Shown here: one piece after another, positions 6,496 through 14,301 of the stretch
How positions within the stretch are numbered: the first letter of the stretch is position 1
Layout: each line of letters opens with the position of its first letter
Assembly (NCBI GenBank): GCA_028709135.1
Contig: JAQVXN010000017.1
Location: 1-14,301, forward strand
Direction: 5' to 3'
Length of the DNA: 14,301 nt
From: Bacteroidaceae bacterium
Lineage (GTDB): Bacteria; Bacteroidota; Bacteroidia; Bacteroidales; Bacteroidaceae
The notes under the pieces: model-generated
What the model saw: only the letters and a program-made list of their open reading frames with translations
Told to the model about the DNA's origin: nothing
The model's database searches: none
Translations under genes and position numbers: made by a program

Positions 6496-9126
6496 ATGGA
6501 ATTGGCAAGCAAGTACAGCTCAGAAGCAGTTGAAAACAAATGGTATCAGTATTGGATGGACCATCAGTTATTCGGTTCCAAACCCGACGGGAGGAAGCCT
6601 TTTACAGTGGTTATACCTCCGCCAAATGTGACGGGCGTGTTGCACATGGGGCACATGTTGAACGAAACAATACAGGATATTCTGGTCCGCAGGGCCCGTA
6701 TGGAGGGATACAATGCCTGTTGGGTGCCCGGTACGGATCATGCCAGTATTGCCACGGAGGCAAAAGTGGTAAACCGTTTGGCAGAACAGGGTATTCAGAA
6801 AGCGGATTTGACACGTGATGAGTTCTTAAAACATGCGTGGGCTTGGACAGATGAACACGGCGGCATTATTCTTAAGCAGTTGCGCAAGTTGGGAGCCTCT
6901 TGCGATTGGGATCGCACGGCTTTCACGATGGATGAAACACGTTCCAAAAGTGTGATCAAGGTTTTTTGTGATCTTTACCACAAGGGTTTGATTTATCGTG
7001 GTGTGCGCATGGTCAATTGGGATCCGAAAGCACAGACGGCTCTTTCTGACGAAGAGGTGGTTTATAAAGAGGAGCACAGCAAACTCTATTATTTGAAATA
7101 TAAAGTTGTAGGTGAAGAAGGTAAATATGCAGTTGTGGCTACTACGCGCCCGGAAACTATTATGGGTGATACTGCTATGTGTATTAACCCAAAGGATCCT
7201 AAGAATCAGTGGCTGCATGGAAAGCAAGTTGTCGTGCCTCTCGTTGGACGTATAATTCCTGTCATTGAGGACGAATATGTTGATATTGAATTTGGTACAG
7301 GCTGTCTCAAAGTAACACCGGCTCACGATGTAAATGATTACATGTTGGGTGAAAAATATAATCTTCCAAGTATTGACATTTTCAATGACGATGGCACTCT
7401 GTCAAAAAATGCCGGGCTCTATGTAGGTATGGATCGTTTTGAAGTCCGTAAACAGATTGAAGAAGATCTGACAAATGCTGGCTTGATGGAGAAAACAGAG
7501 GCCTACACGAACAATGTAGGGTTCTCGGAACGTACCAACGTACCTATAGAACCAAAATTGTCCATGCAGTGGTTCCTTAAAATGCAACATTTTGCAGATT
7601 TGGCTTTGGAACCTGTTATGAATGACGAAATACAGTTTCATCCCGCGAAATACAAAAACACTTATCGTCATTGGTTGGAAAACATCAAAGACTGGTGTAT
7701 TAGTCGTCAATTGTGGTGGGGTCATCGCATTCCGGCATACTATCTCCCGAAAGGAGGTTTCGTAGTTGCCGAAACAAAGGGAGAAGCATTGAAATTGGCT
7801 CGAGAGAAAGCAGGTGACAATGAATTAAAAGCTGAAGATTTGCGACAAGATGAAGATGCCCTCGACACGTGGTTTTCTTCTTGGTTATGGCCAATTTCTC
7901 TCTTTGATGGCATTAATAATCCGGATAATGAAGAGTTTAAATACTATTATCCTACGGCTGATTTGGTGACGGGGCCCGATATTATTTTCTTCTGGGTTGC
8001 CAGAATGATTATGGCAGGATATGAATATACCGGTAAAATGCCTTTCCGTAACGTTTATTTTACAGGTATTGTGCGTGATAAACTGGGACGTAAAATGTCC
8101 AAATCGCTTGGAAATTCTCCTGATCCCTTGATGCTGATTGACAAGTATGGCGCTGACGGTGTGAGAATGGGCATGCTTCTTTGTGCTCCTGCTGGTAATG
8201 ATATTCTTTTTGACGAATCACTTTGTGAGCAAGGACGTAATTTCTGTAATAAGATTTGGAATGCATTCCGTCTCGTAAAAGGTTGGCAGGCAACAGAAGG
8301 GCAACAGCCCGAAACGGCCAAACTTGCTATTCGATGGTTTGATGCCTTGTTGAGTGAAACGGCAGTGGAAATGAAAGATCTCTTTTCCAAATATCGTTTG
8401 AACGAGGCTTTAATGCTGATTTTCAGACTTTTCCGCGATGAATTCTCCGGTTGGTATTTGGAGATGATAAAACCGTCTTATGGTAGTCCGATAGATGCTA
8501 AAACACTGGAAGTTACCTTGCACTTTTTCGAACAATTATTGCAACTGCTTCATCCTTTTATGCCCTTTATAACAGAGGAACTCTGGCAACATTTGTATGA
8601 GCGCAAAGACGGTGAAAGTATTATGGTGAGCCTGCTTCAGATTACTCCTGCTAAAGATGGAGGAAAAGAAATTGTGACTGAAATGGAATTGGTAAAAAGT
8701 ATCATCACGAATGTACGTAATATTCGCAATGAGAAGAATATTCCACAGAAAAAATCTCTGAAACTGGAAATAACAGGAATAAGTCCGGTCGCTATTTACG
8801 GCGACGTTATTGTGAAAATGGCAAATTTGGAATCCATTATTTCTGTTGGCAAGAAAAGTGACGGTGCGAGTGCTTTTATGGTGGGTACTACCGAATTTGC
8901 TGTGCCGCTGGGCGATTTAATAGATGTAGAAGCTGAAATAGAAAAGGCTGAAGCTGAATTAAAGCATTTGGAAGGTTTCTTGATTGGCGTACAAAAGAAA
9001 CTCTCGAATGAAAAGTTTATGGCCCATGCACCTGAACAGGTTGTGAATTTGGAACGCAAAAAGCAAAGTGATGCAGAATCCAAAATTGCTACTTTGCGTG
9101 ACGCTCTTGCCAAATTGAAAAAATAA
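6496..9126 (+). CDS. valS: Valyl-tRNA synthetase
   Basis: 876 residues, a normal bacterial length. The enzyme charges tRNA-Val with valine in the cytoplasm and edits mischarged threonine. The class I Rossmann fold carries the HIGH-type motif HMGH at 50-53 within 'PPPNVTGVLHMGH' (41-53), and KMSKS at 533-537. The inserted CP1 editing domain has TTRPET at 216-221 and GTGCLKVTPAHD around 267-278. DTWFSSWLW at 457-465 is the usual ValRS/IleRS core motif. An anticodon-binding helical domain follows KMSKS. The last 65 or so residues are a charged coiled coil (EIEKAEAELKHLE...), which ValRS uses to grip the tRNA. The start is fixed by a promoter box 29 bases upstream and by the typical N-terminus 'ELASKYSSEAVENKWYQYW'. 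No T-box-like leader fits in the short upstream gap. Confidence 0.98.
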   Translation: MELASKYSSEAVENKWYQYWMDHQLFGSKPDGRKPFTVVIPPPNVTGVLHMGHMLNETIQDILVRRARMEGYNACWVPGTDHASIATEAKVVNRLAEQGIQKADLTRDEFLKHAWAWTDEHGGIILKQLRKLGASCDWDRTAFTMDETRSKSVIKVFCDLYHKGLIYRGVRMVNWDPKAQTALSDEEVVYKEEHSKLYYLKYKVVGEEGKYAVVATTRPETIMGDTAMCINPKDPKNQWLHGKQVVVPLVGRIIPVIEDEYVDIEFGTGCLKVTPAHDVNDYMLGEKYNLPSIDIFNDDGTLSKNAGLYVGMDRFEVRKQIEEDLTNAGLMEKTEAYTNNVGFSERTNVPIEPKLSMQWFLKMQHFADLALEPVMNDEIQFHPAKYKNTYRHWLENIKDWCISRQLWWGHRIPAYYLPKGGFVVAETKGEALKLAREKAGDNELKAEDLRQDEDALDTWFSSWLWPISLFDGINNPDNEEFKYYYPTADLVTGPDIIFFWVARMIMAGYEYTGKMPFRNVYFTGIVRDKLGRKMSKSLGNSPDPLMLIDKYGADGVRMGMLLCAPAGNDILFDESLCEQGRNFCNKIWNAFRLVKGWQATEGQQPETAKLAIRWFDALLSETAVEMKDLFSKYRLNEALMLIFRLFRDEFSGWYLEMIKPSYGSPIDAKTLEVTLHFFEQLLQLLHPFMPFITEELWQHLYERKDGESIMVSLLQITPAKDGGKEIVTEMELVKSIITNVRNIRNEKNIPQKKSLKLEITGISPVAIYGDVIVKMANLESIISVGKKSDGASAFMVGTTEFAVPLGDLIDVEAEIEKAEAELKHLEGFLIGVQKKLSNEKFMAHAPEQVVNLERKKQSDAESKIATLRDALAKLKK

Positions 9127-9239
9127 AGAGAAATGATCTTTTGAAGCTAAAATACAAATGTGTATCCTTAAATTTTTCAACAGATTTTTTATGTTTGTGA
9201 GAATATAAGATCCTTTTTTGTGCGAAATAAAAAATATAG

Positions 9240-9270
9240 AAGGACTCAATCAGTAATTATTTGAGTCCTT
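9240..9270. terminator. Bidirectional Rho-independent terminator
   Basis: AAGGACTCAA (9240-9249) and TTGAGTCCTT (9261-9270) form a perfect 10-bp stem around an 11-base loop. On the plus strand the tail CGTTGTTTATTTCC is moderately T-rich; on the minus strand the tail CTATATTTTTTATTTCG is more clearly T-rich. It lies 114 bases after the valS stop and about 250 bases after the LRR gene stop, so it can end transcripts arriving from both sides. Confidence 0.75.
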
Positions 9271-9421
9271 CGTTGTTTATTTCCTACCTGCTAGTTTTTT
9301 TAGTCTTTTTTCTAAATGATCTTATCCATCAAGTTATCTTTCATAAATATTAATACCGCAGTTTTATAACTGTCGGAGACACTCTAACGTTCGCATTTGT
9401 AAAAAACAAGAGGCTACTTGT

Positions 9422-9487
9422 AAAATCTGTGAGGCCATTTGTCAAAAATACAACAAATATATTTTTACGCAAGTCGTTTGTCTTGGC
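9422..9487. repeat. Dispersed intergenic repeat, copy 2
   Basis: The diverged partner of 1838-1905 in the same orientation. Bases 9427-9447 match 1842-1862 with one mismatch, and the following 40 bases are recognisably similar with small gaps. ATTTGT (9437-9442) can pair with ACAAAT (9453-9458), so the small hairpin of copy 1 is kept although the arm sequences differ. Just upstream, the degenerate units CATTTGTAAAAAA and ACTTGTAAAATC suggest further decayed copies of the same unit. Confidence 0.55.
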
Positions 9488-9520
9488 AAATTCTTTTATA
9501 CAGGCGTAAATAAGTGGGTT

Positions 9521-10621
9521 CTATTTTATCCAAACTTTCTTTGTAGTGCCGTTGTTCATACGAATGATATTCACACCACGCGTAGCTTTCTTTATTTGAA
9601 TTCCAGCTGCATTATAGCGGGCAACTTCTTTTTGGTCTTGCTGAATCACAGAAGGAATGATGCCACTTAAATCTTTTTCCACAATGTTCAACTTTTTCCA
9701 TTCTGGCGCAGACTTATAATTTGCTCCGGATCCTATTTGAACATATACTGTGCAATTTTTATCTACGCCACTAAATGCATCCGCATCGCAGCTTGGAGCT
9801 ATTGCAGACATTGAAATGATTTGGACTAGATTGTTGCAATCTTTAAATGCTCCGTCACAAATGTTTGTTACACCTGCAGGCAAGTAGACGTATTTTAGAT
9901 TGAGGTCACCTTCAAAGGTGCCGATGTCAATTTTTTCTATTCCACCTATATAGAGTTTTTCCAAACAAGTACATCCTGCAAATACACTGTCCTTCAATTC
10001 TTTTACGGAAGGCATACTGACTTCTTTTAAATGATTTGCACAACAAAAGAATGCATCGCCAATTTTAGTGACACTTTTAGGAAGATCAACTTTTTCCAAT
10101 GAAGGACAGTCGTAAAACATGTGTCCGCCAAGTTCGGAAACTTCCGGAAATTCTACTGTTTTCAAATGATAGCAGCCATTGAAAAGATCTTCTTCTACTG
10201 TTTTTACGGTTTTTGGGAGGGACACCGTTATGAGATTGTCACAACAAGCAAACATAGATGCCGTCAATACATCATCTTTTGTATAAATGCGTGAACTCTT
10301 CCAGATGTCTAAATAAGGGTCTCCACCACTAACAATATGAACTTCGGAGAGGTCAAGGTTTTGCAGATGCCCATATTCTACATATTTTGAATTTGCCCCG
10401 TCGTAATCCCAATAATTGTCTCCTCCACCCATTTTACGAATCAGATTGATATCTGTTCCGTTAAGGTTTCCTGCAAGTTTCAAATCTGTCAGATTTTCCA
10501 CTTCATCATCATTTAGTAACGTGGTTAAAGTTCCTGCCGTTGCCACGTTTACTGTTTTTTGTTGTGCGTACGTTATGATGCAAAACAGCAAACAGGCCAT
10601 TGATAGTAAATTTTTTTTCAT
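9521..10621 (-). CDS. Secreted BspA-like leucine-rich-repeat protein
   Basis: 366 residues with a signal peptide (MKKNLLSMACLLFCIITYAQ, cleavage after AQ at residue 20 likely). An N-terminal segment (21-120) with 'LTDLKLAGNLNGTDINLIRKMGG' and 'LQNLDLSEVHIVSGGD' is common ahead of BspA-type repeats in Bacteroidetes. About six to seven leucine-rich repeats of the Treponema/BspA type (F-x-x-C-x-x-L-x-x-V-x-L-P-x-x-V-x-x-I) run from about 124 to 285, with cysteine often in the C position. After a linker the last 35 residues ('ARYNAAGIQIK' to 'NNGTTKKVWIK') form the short G-[IV]-N-I-I-R-x-x-x-G-x-x-K-K-V tail frequent on secreted Prevotella and Bacteroides proteins; it resembles a type IX sorting tail, but similar tails occur in species without that system. 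BspA-like proteins often mediate adhesion; the ligand here is unknown. Last gene of the four-gene minus-strand cluster, 35 bp after its predecessor. Confidence 0.88.
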   Translation of the reverse strand: MKKNLLSMACLLFCIITYAQQKTVNVATAGTLTTLLNDDEVENLTDLKLAGNLNGTDINLIRKMGGGDNYWDYDGANSKYVEYGHLQNLDLSEVHIVSGGDPYLDIWKSSRIYTKDDVLTASMFACCDNLITVSLPKTVKTVEEDLFNGCYHLKTVEFPEVSELGGHMFYDCPSLEKVDLPKSVTKIGDAFFCCANHLKEVSMPSVKELKDSVFAGCTCLEKLYIGGIEKIDIGTFEGDLNLKYVYLPAGVTNICDGAFKDCNNLVQIISMSAIAPSCDADAFSGVDKNCTVYVQIGSGANYKSAPEWKKLNIVEKDLSGIIPSVIQQDQKEVARYNAAGIQIKKATRGVNIIRMNNGTTKKVWIK

Positions 10622-10656
10622 ATTCTTTTTATTTTAAAATGATAGTTTGTGTATGG

Positions 10657-11421
10657 TTATTTCTGCCATATTTTTTCCCCGTTTTTGATCACAATTCCTT
10701 TGAATTTGTTATTTACCGGCATTCCCTGCAAGTTGATTGTTTCTACAACTTTTTTGGTGGCATCATTTTTGACATTTCTTATACCCGTAATTTTATTTTT
10801 GAGAGCTTCCAAATCTGCTGCTGTGAAAGTGGTTCCATTACTTAATTTGCAATCTTTGAAATCTCCATTATAACCAGGATAATCACAAGGATCATAAAAT
10901 AATAGATCTCTGGAATTTCCAATGCCTTCGATCCAAAATCCCCCCTCTTGAAGATCATTCTCAGATGCTCTACTATAACAAATGAATAGGCATCTGAATT
11001 TTTGATTTTCAATGTTTAGGGTGTCAACAGAATAAACTTTCAGATAATTTGTATTAGGTAAAGTATCTTCTTTCTTTAATCCGAAATCACATAATATCGT
11101 GGGTGTGATTTTTTGATTGTCAATCATGTAAATGACTTTTTCTTTTTGATATAAAGAACATTCGTATTTTGTCAGACCGTTATGATTTTTATTATAGCTG
11201 TATATTTTCTTACAAGTCATTCCATTAATGGTCGTGTCCCCCTGAATTGTATAATTGATATCATAATTTACTCCTTCAATAAGGTAGTTTTTTAGGTGAT
11301 AGGTCCAAGTTTTACCTTCTTCCAGGAAGTTGTCATATATTTCCTGAGCTCGTGCAACAGAGATACTACATAGTAAGAGACAGGAAAGAATATAGGCTCG
11401 ATTTAAATTAAATAATTTCAT
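10657..11421 (-). CDS. Secreted protein of unknown function with short C-terminal sorting-like tail
   Basis: 254 residues. A signal peptide of about 25 residues (hydrophobic 9-22, ending ARAQ) is followed by a beta-rich domain. Visible patterns are 'GKTWTYHL', repeated T- and N-rich strands, paired cysteines, and 'EGGFWIEGIGNSRDLLFYDP' at about 159-178. The W-I-E-G-I-G phrase is familiar from uncharacterised Bacteroidetes exported proteins but names no function that I know. The C-terminus ('INLQGMPVNNKFKGIVIKNGEKIWQK') matches in form the tail of the neighbouring LRR protein, ending in G-x-x-I-x-x-G-x-x-x-W-x-K. It lies 48 bp after the protease gene and 35 bp before the LRR gene without an evident promoter or terminator. 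A partner or substrate of the protease is one guess; no sequence evidence supports it directly. Confidence 0.75.
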   Translation of the reverse strand: MKLFNLNRAYILSCLLLCSISVARAQEIYDNFLEEGKTWTYHLKNYLIEGVNYDINYTIQGDTTINGMTCKKIYSYNKNHNGLTKYECSLYQKEKVIYMIDNQKITPTILCDFGLKKEDTLPNTNYLKVYSVDTLNIENQKFRCLFICYSRASENDLQEGGFWIEGIGNSRDLLFYDPCDYPGYNGDFKDCKLSNGTTFTAADLEALKNKITGIRNVKNDATKKVVETINLQGMPVNNKFKGIVIKNGEKIWQK

Positions 11422-11469
11422 AATAATAGTTTTTATTTATACCAGATATTATACAGTAGATAATGTGTC

Positions 11470-13395
11470 TTATTTCAGAGCTCCATTTAAAATCTCAAAA
11501 GAAATATTATTATTCTGAATTTCGAAGTTTGTATTTGTTTTGTATTTGATTTGTCCTCCATTTTCAATTCGAACCTTACTTCTTGGCTCCAAAACTAATT
11601 CTACGTTATTGAGAAGACCGTTGTTTGAGACTACCAAGGAAGCTCCATTTTCTACAGTGAGTTTTGCTCCATTATGAAAATTAATAGTTCCATGAATGGT
11701 CCATGTCGCGTTAGATCCAATAACAGTATGATTATAGCAATGTGAAGATTGTAATGTTGTTGAATCGCTTCTAATATATATAGTATTTCTTTCTTCTGGA
11801 TTTAAACTTTCAGTGAATCCGTATTGGTCCATTGGACCAATTAAAGGATTAGAATCATCACCATCAGGAGTATCGGGCACATTACTGGGGCAGTTTGCTG
11901 GTTTTGGACCAATACCCCAGTTATAATATCCGTCTCCATCTGCATCTTCGCATATAATATCATTATCGCTATAGTTCGTTGTTCTGATTGGAGTAAGTAA
12001 TGCGCATGTTTCAGCCATATGACTTTGTTCATAAAATAAAAGATAAACATATCCTTGATGTTCTGGAGTCCATGGCCAGTGAAGTCCGTAACTGTTTTTA
12101 AAAATCCAGTATGTCAGACCTATTCGACTATCTCCAGCATTAATGTGTATTAAACCATCAAAATCATTACTGACTCTGATGGAGTCTCCTTCTTTTATTG
12201 TTCCGTAACCAACTATTGCCATTGCGTGATGTGGGCCAGAATTAATTCCAGAACAGAGGGGGCCATGTTTGATAAGCGCATTTTTAATATCTGAAATATT
12301 CGAGTTGTCAATCACTTGATAACCACTGATTTGTACTAATTCGAGGGGAGTCGTGCTGTCACTTCTACAGATCTCATCATATGCATTAAATGGATAAGAT
12401 GTTTCGTCGCATACACCATGGTTCTTTATATAAACAATAGGTGCTTCAATGGTCATTCCTGAATCTGGATTTGTAGTCCCATTACAACAAGCGGCCTCTT
12501 GTTCAGATAAGTCATTATTGTCAAAGATTCTATTATAATAAAGATTTTTTAAGGCTTCTGTACATGCTACTGCAGAGAATGCAGAACAATATCCACTCGG
12601 GTCTTGATCTTTAATTGATGTAATCCAATTTTTTCCGTGACGGTTTCTCCAATCAAAATGATCTACATACGGATGTCCCATTGTTAACAATTTTCTCTGT
12701 GATTGAGGTTGCCCAACTTCAAAGATACCACTCATGTAGTATTCAAATCCACCCGTAGAAAGATTATCTCTGAGACCTAACATGCGTTTCTTGGTTTCAT
12801 AATCTTTTAGAGCAACGGGAGTTACACCAGCTCTCCATAGTTTTTTATTGGCAATATTATAGGTGTTTATCTTTTCAATGATAGCCTCTACTTGTTTTCG
12901 TTTATTAGCTTCAATTTCATCAGTATATGTTAGGGCATTTAGCTTGCTATTTGTTGAAGAAGAATTAAAAATTAAATTGTTGATTCTTAAAGTTGCATTT
13001 TTTATAAAAATTTTCAAAGAATCAGGCTGGATGTTATTTAATAATAGGGTCTCCTCTCCATAATTATTTAATTCAATTGTTGGCTGATTATTGATTTCAT
13101 CATAAGATTCCAAAAGTAGATGTTCGTGCCCTTTTTTATCTTTAAGTATAATGCGAACTAAATAATTTGAATTGTTCCTGATAATTTGACCGTTTATGGC
13201 CAGCGCATTAACATTAAGAGCCTTTCTAAATGGTGTCAATGTTGTATTTTTATTTATACTTGTGTTAATGGAAACTGAATGAGTTGAATTTACTCCTGAC
13301 GTTAACTTAAAGTAATTTTGCGCATTGATAGTTGTCGAAATTGGGGCAAATATTAGAACAAATAGATAGATAATATGTTTTATAGTATTTTTCAT
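11470..13395 (-). CDS. Secreted papain-family (C1A) cysteine protease with calcium-type loop and solenoid-like tail
   Basis: 641 residues with a signal peptide ending near NAQ at residue 26. Residues 27-240 may act as a prodomain and accessory region. The papain-like domain spans about 247-470: oxyanion Gln264 (IKDQ), catalytic Cys270 in 'SGYCSAFS', 'LSEQEAACCN' at 296-305 (papain LSEQ-x-L-x-x-C), 'HGVCDETSYPF' at 326-336, catalytic His390 in 'PHHAMAIVGYG', and Asn434 in 'FKNSYGLHW'. The triad is intact, but the tryptophan normally after the catalytic Cys is Ser271 and the one in N-S-W-G is Tyr436. A 'DADGDGYY' loop at 484-491 with a following C-P-x(5)-P-D-x-x-D-G-D-D stretch looks like a calcium-binding or MopE-type motif. 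Residues 565-641 are repeated short strands ('GAKLTVENGASLVVSNNG') typical of beta-solenoid ends. No classic type IX sorting domain is visible. A role in extracellular proteolysis is likely; the substrate is unknown. Second gene in the cluster, 41 bp after the S74-like gene. Confidence 0.85.
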   Translation of the reverse strand: MKNTIKHIIYLFVLIFAPISTTINAQNYFKLTSGVNSTHSVSINTSINKNTTLTPFRKALNVNALAINGQIIRNNSNYLVRIILKDKKGHEHLLLESYDEINNQPTIELNNYGEETLLLNNIQPDSLKIFIKNATLRINNLIFNSSSTNSKLNALTYTDEIEANKRKQVEAIIEKINTYNIANKKLWRAGVTPVALKDYETKKRMLGLRDNLSTGGFEYYMSGIFEVGQPQSQRKLLTMGHPYVDHFDWRNRHGKNWITSIKDQDPSGYCSAFSAVACTEALKNLYYNRIFDNNDLSEQEAACCNGTTNPDSGMTIEAPIVYIKNHGVCDETSYPFNAYDEICRSDSTTPLELVQISGYQVIDNSNISDIKNALIKHGPLCSGINSGPHHAMAIVGYGTIKEGDSIRVSNDFDGLIHINAGDSRIGLTYWIFKNSYGLHWPWTPEHQGYVYLLFYEQSHMAETCALLTPIRTTNYSDNDIICEDADGDGYYNWGIGPKPANCPSNVPDTPDGDDSNPLIGPMDQYGFTESLNPEERNTIYIRSDSTTLQSSHCYNHTVIGSNATWTIHGTINFHNGAKLTVENGASLVVSNNGLLNNVELVLEPRSKVRIENGGQIKYKTNTNFEIQNNNISFEILNGALK

Positions 13396-13436
13396 CCTGA
13401 CAGTGTGTTTTATAATTTAAAATATAATAGGTTGAA

Positions 13437-14301
13437 CTATTCTTTATATATCTTTTTAGTAACAATAAGATTTCCATTAACAATAAGTGAACATAAATAA
13501 CAACCACTTTCCCATGTGTTTACATCAATTGCCGTTTGTTGTATTCCACTTCCACTGATATCATAATCAGCAATACGTTGTCCTTTAAGATTTATTATCC
13601 GTAAACTTGCATTGTGAACATCAGATGGAAGAGTTGTGGTAAAAATGGCATTTGATTTAATAGGATTTGGTATAAGCAATGTGCAATTTTCTTTTGTTGC
13701 AGTTGAAATATCTGTAAAATGTTCAAATGTTCGAAATTTGTTACTCATTGTCATCTTTTCTTCTAATGCATTAATACTTGCTTTCTGTAATTCTGATTGT
13801 TTGTTTAAGGACTGTAGAGCCTCTATCAATAGAGGAATTAAACCTTGTTCATTAAATAATGTTCGGCCTTTCTCGTCTTGAATTGTCAAATTACCTACTT
13901 CTTTTGTAATACTTTCTGTAGAGAAACCATACTGTGTTGGAGAGGCTTGATTTGATTTTAGAGTGACAGGAGTTATAGCATTGATTTTTTCCAAACCATT
14001 GTATAATGCACTTTTTTGTACTGAAGAACTTGTTGGTACTGCATTAATTATAGAACCGACTTGTATATTATTGTAGATGTTTGAAGCTGTATTCATAAAA
14101 TCAATATTATTAACATCTCCAGATAGATTTAGATGTCGAGGATAGCTTCCGTTGAAGTGCATTTTGAAAGAACAAAAAACCTTATTACGTATAATTAGTC
14201 CATTGTAGTCATTGATATTAAAGTTGTAAATTTCATCAGTGTAACGATTACTTCCGATATGTGGAAATCCAAGTGAGTCAACATAAACCTGTGATTGCGC
14301 G
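13437..14301 (-). CDS. S74/endosialidase-chaperone-like protein with type IX sorting domain, 5' end outside window
   Basis: The frame ends at 13437. An ATG exists at 14162, but the same frame stays open without a stop for 46 more codons to the right edge, reading AQSQVYVDSLGFPHIGS... at the edge. The three neighbours have signal peptides ending in AQ, so the A-Q here is probably the cleavage point and the real start lies some 20 codons outside. Of 287 visible residues, about 96-165 resemble the intramolecular chaperone (S74) domain of tail fibres: 'GLEKINAITPVTLK', 'QYGFSTESITKEV', 'TLFNEQGLIPLLIEALQSLN'. The usual S-D-x-x-L-K segment with the autocleavage Ser/Lys is not recognisable, so cleavage is doubtful. 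A short coiled coil follows (158-183). Residues 210-287 are a classic type A sorting domain: 'PNPIKSN', 'LRIINLKGQRI', 'ESGCYLCSLIVNG', ending KKIYKE. The protein is expected to be exported and anchored or released by the type IX system, perhaps as a trimer. First visible gene of the cluster. Confidence 0.8.
   Translation of the reverse strand, partial: AQSQVYVDSLGFPHIGSNRYTDEIYNFNINDYNGLIIRNKVFCSFKMHFNGSYPRHLNLSGDVNNIDFMNTASNIYNNIQVGSIINAVPTSSSVQKSALYNGLEKINAITPVTLKSNQASPTQYGFSTESITKEVGNLTIQDEKGRTLFNEQGLIPLLIEALQSLNKQSELQKASINALEEKMTMSNKFRTFEHFTDISTATKENCTLLIPNPIKSNAIFTTTLPSDVHNASLRIINLKGQRIADYDISGSGIQQTAIDVNTWESGCYLCSLIVNGNLIVTKKIYKE

Larger units (their letters stand above)
9127..9520. other. 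Intergenic region between valS and the LRR gene
   Basis: 394 bases between convergent genes. It contains a bidirectional terminator (9240-9270) and the second copy of the dispersed repeat (9422-9487). Bases 9271-9421 are AT-rich with no ORF or motif that I can support. A TATGTTTG string at 9190-9197 resembles a promoter box but has no gene downstream of it. Confidence 0.6.

Noticed and set aside
11470..13395. C10 (streptopain/interpain) family for the cysteine protease
   Set aside because: The LSEQ-x-x-x-C, H-A-M-x-I-V-G-Y-G and K-N-S-Y-G motifs and their order belong to papain family C1A.
1..14301. CRISPR array, tRNA, rRNA, transposase or integrase gene
   Set aside because: No regularly spaced direct repeats with unique spacers, no cloverleaf-like sequence found by eye, and no ORF with transposase or recombinase motifs.

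Overview
The window looks like chromosomal DNA from a member of the Bacteroidales, most like Prevotella and relatives. The evidence is A-rich leaders without Shine-Dalgarno sequences, TAnnTTTG-type -7 promoter boxes, Bacteroidetes-style secreted proteins (BspA-like LRRs, a type IX sorting-domain tail, signal peptides ending in ...AQ) and a moderately low, uneven G+C content. I see no rRNA or tRNA gene, CRISPR array or intact mobile element.

Layout, left to right. (1) Bases 1-1056: the 3' end of a TolC-like outer membrane efflux gene, then 28 bp on an lpxA-type acyltransferase gene, closed by a strong hairpin terminator. (2) Bases 1133-2431: about 1.3 kb with no convincing gene but an unusual density of inverted and direct repeats. 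One repeat recurs, diverged, at 9422-9487. (3) Bases 2432-4141: a secreted GH32 family glycosidase (fructan or sucrose hydrolase type) with its own promoter. (4) Convergent to it, bases 6311-4275 on the minus strand: mazG and, 15 bp downstream, an exported right-handed beta-helix protein. (5) Divergent from mazG, bases 6496-9126: valS, full length. (6) Bases 9127-9520: an intergenic region with a bidirectional terminator and the second repeat copy. (7) Bases 14301-9521, minus strand: four tightly spaced genes for exported proteins, in transcription order a tail-fibre/S74-chaperone-like protein with a type IX sorting domain (5' end outside the window), a papain-family cysteine protease with a calcium-type loop and a solenoid-like tail, an unrecognised secreted protein, and a BspA-like leucine-rich-repeat protein.

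Genes of regions 1, 4 and 5 are envelope and housekeeping functions (efflux, lipid A, nucleotide sanitation, tRNA charging). The GH32 enzyme and beta-helix protein suggest use of an external carbohydrate. Neither has a SusC/SusD pair in view. The four-gene minus cluster is the most accessory part: it is markedly more AT-rich than valS in places, has no promoter-like box in its internal gaps, and combines a protease with surface-type proteins. The best leads for follow-up are this cluster, the divergent papain active site in it, and the repeat-rich non-coding region upstream of the GH32 gene.
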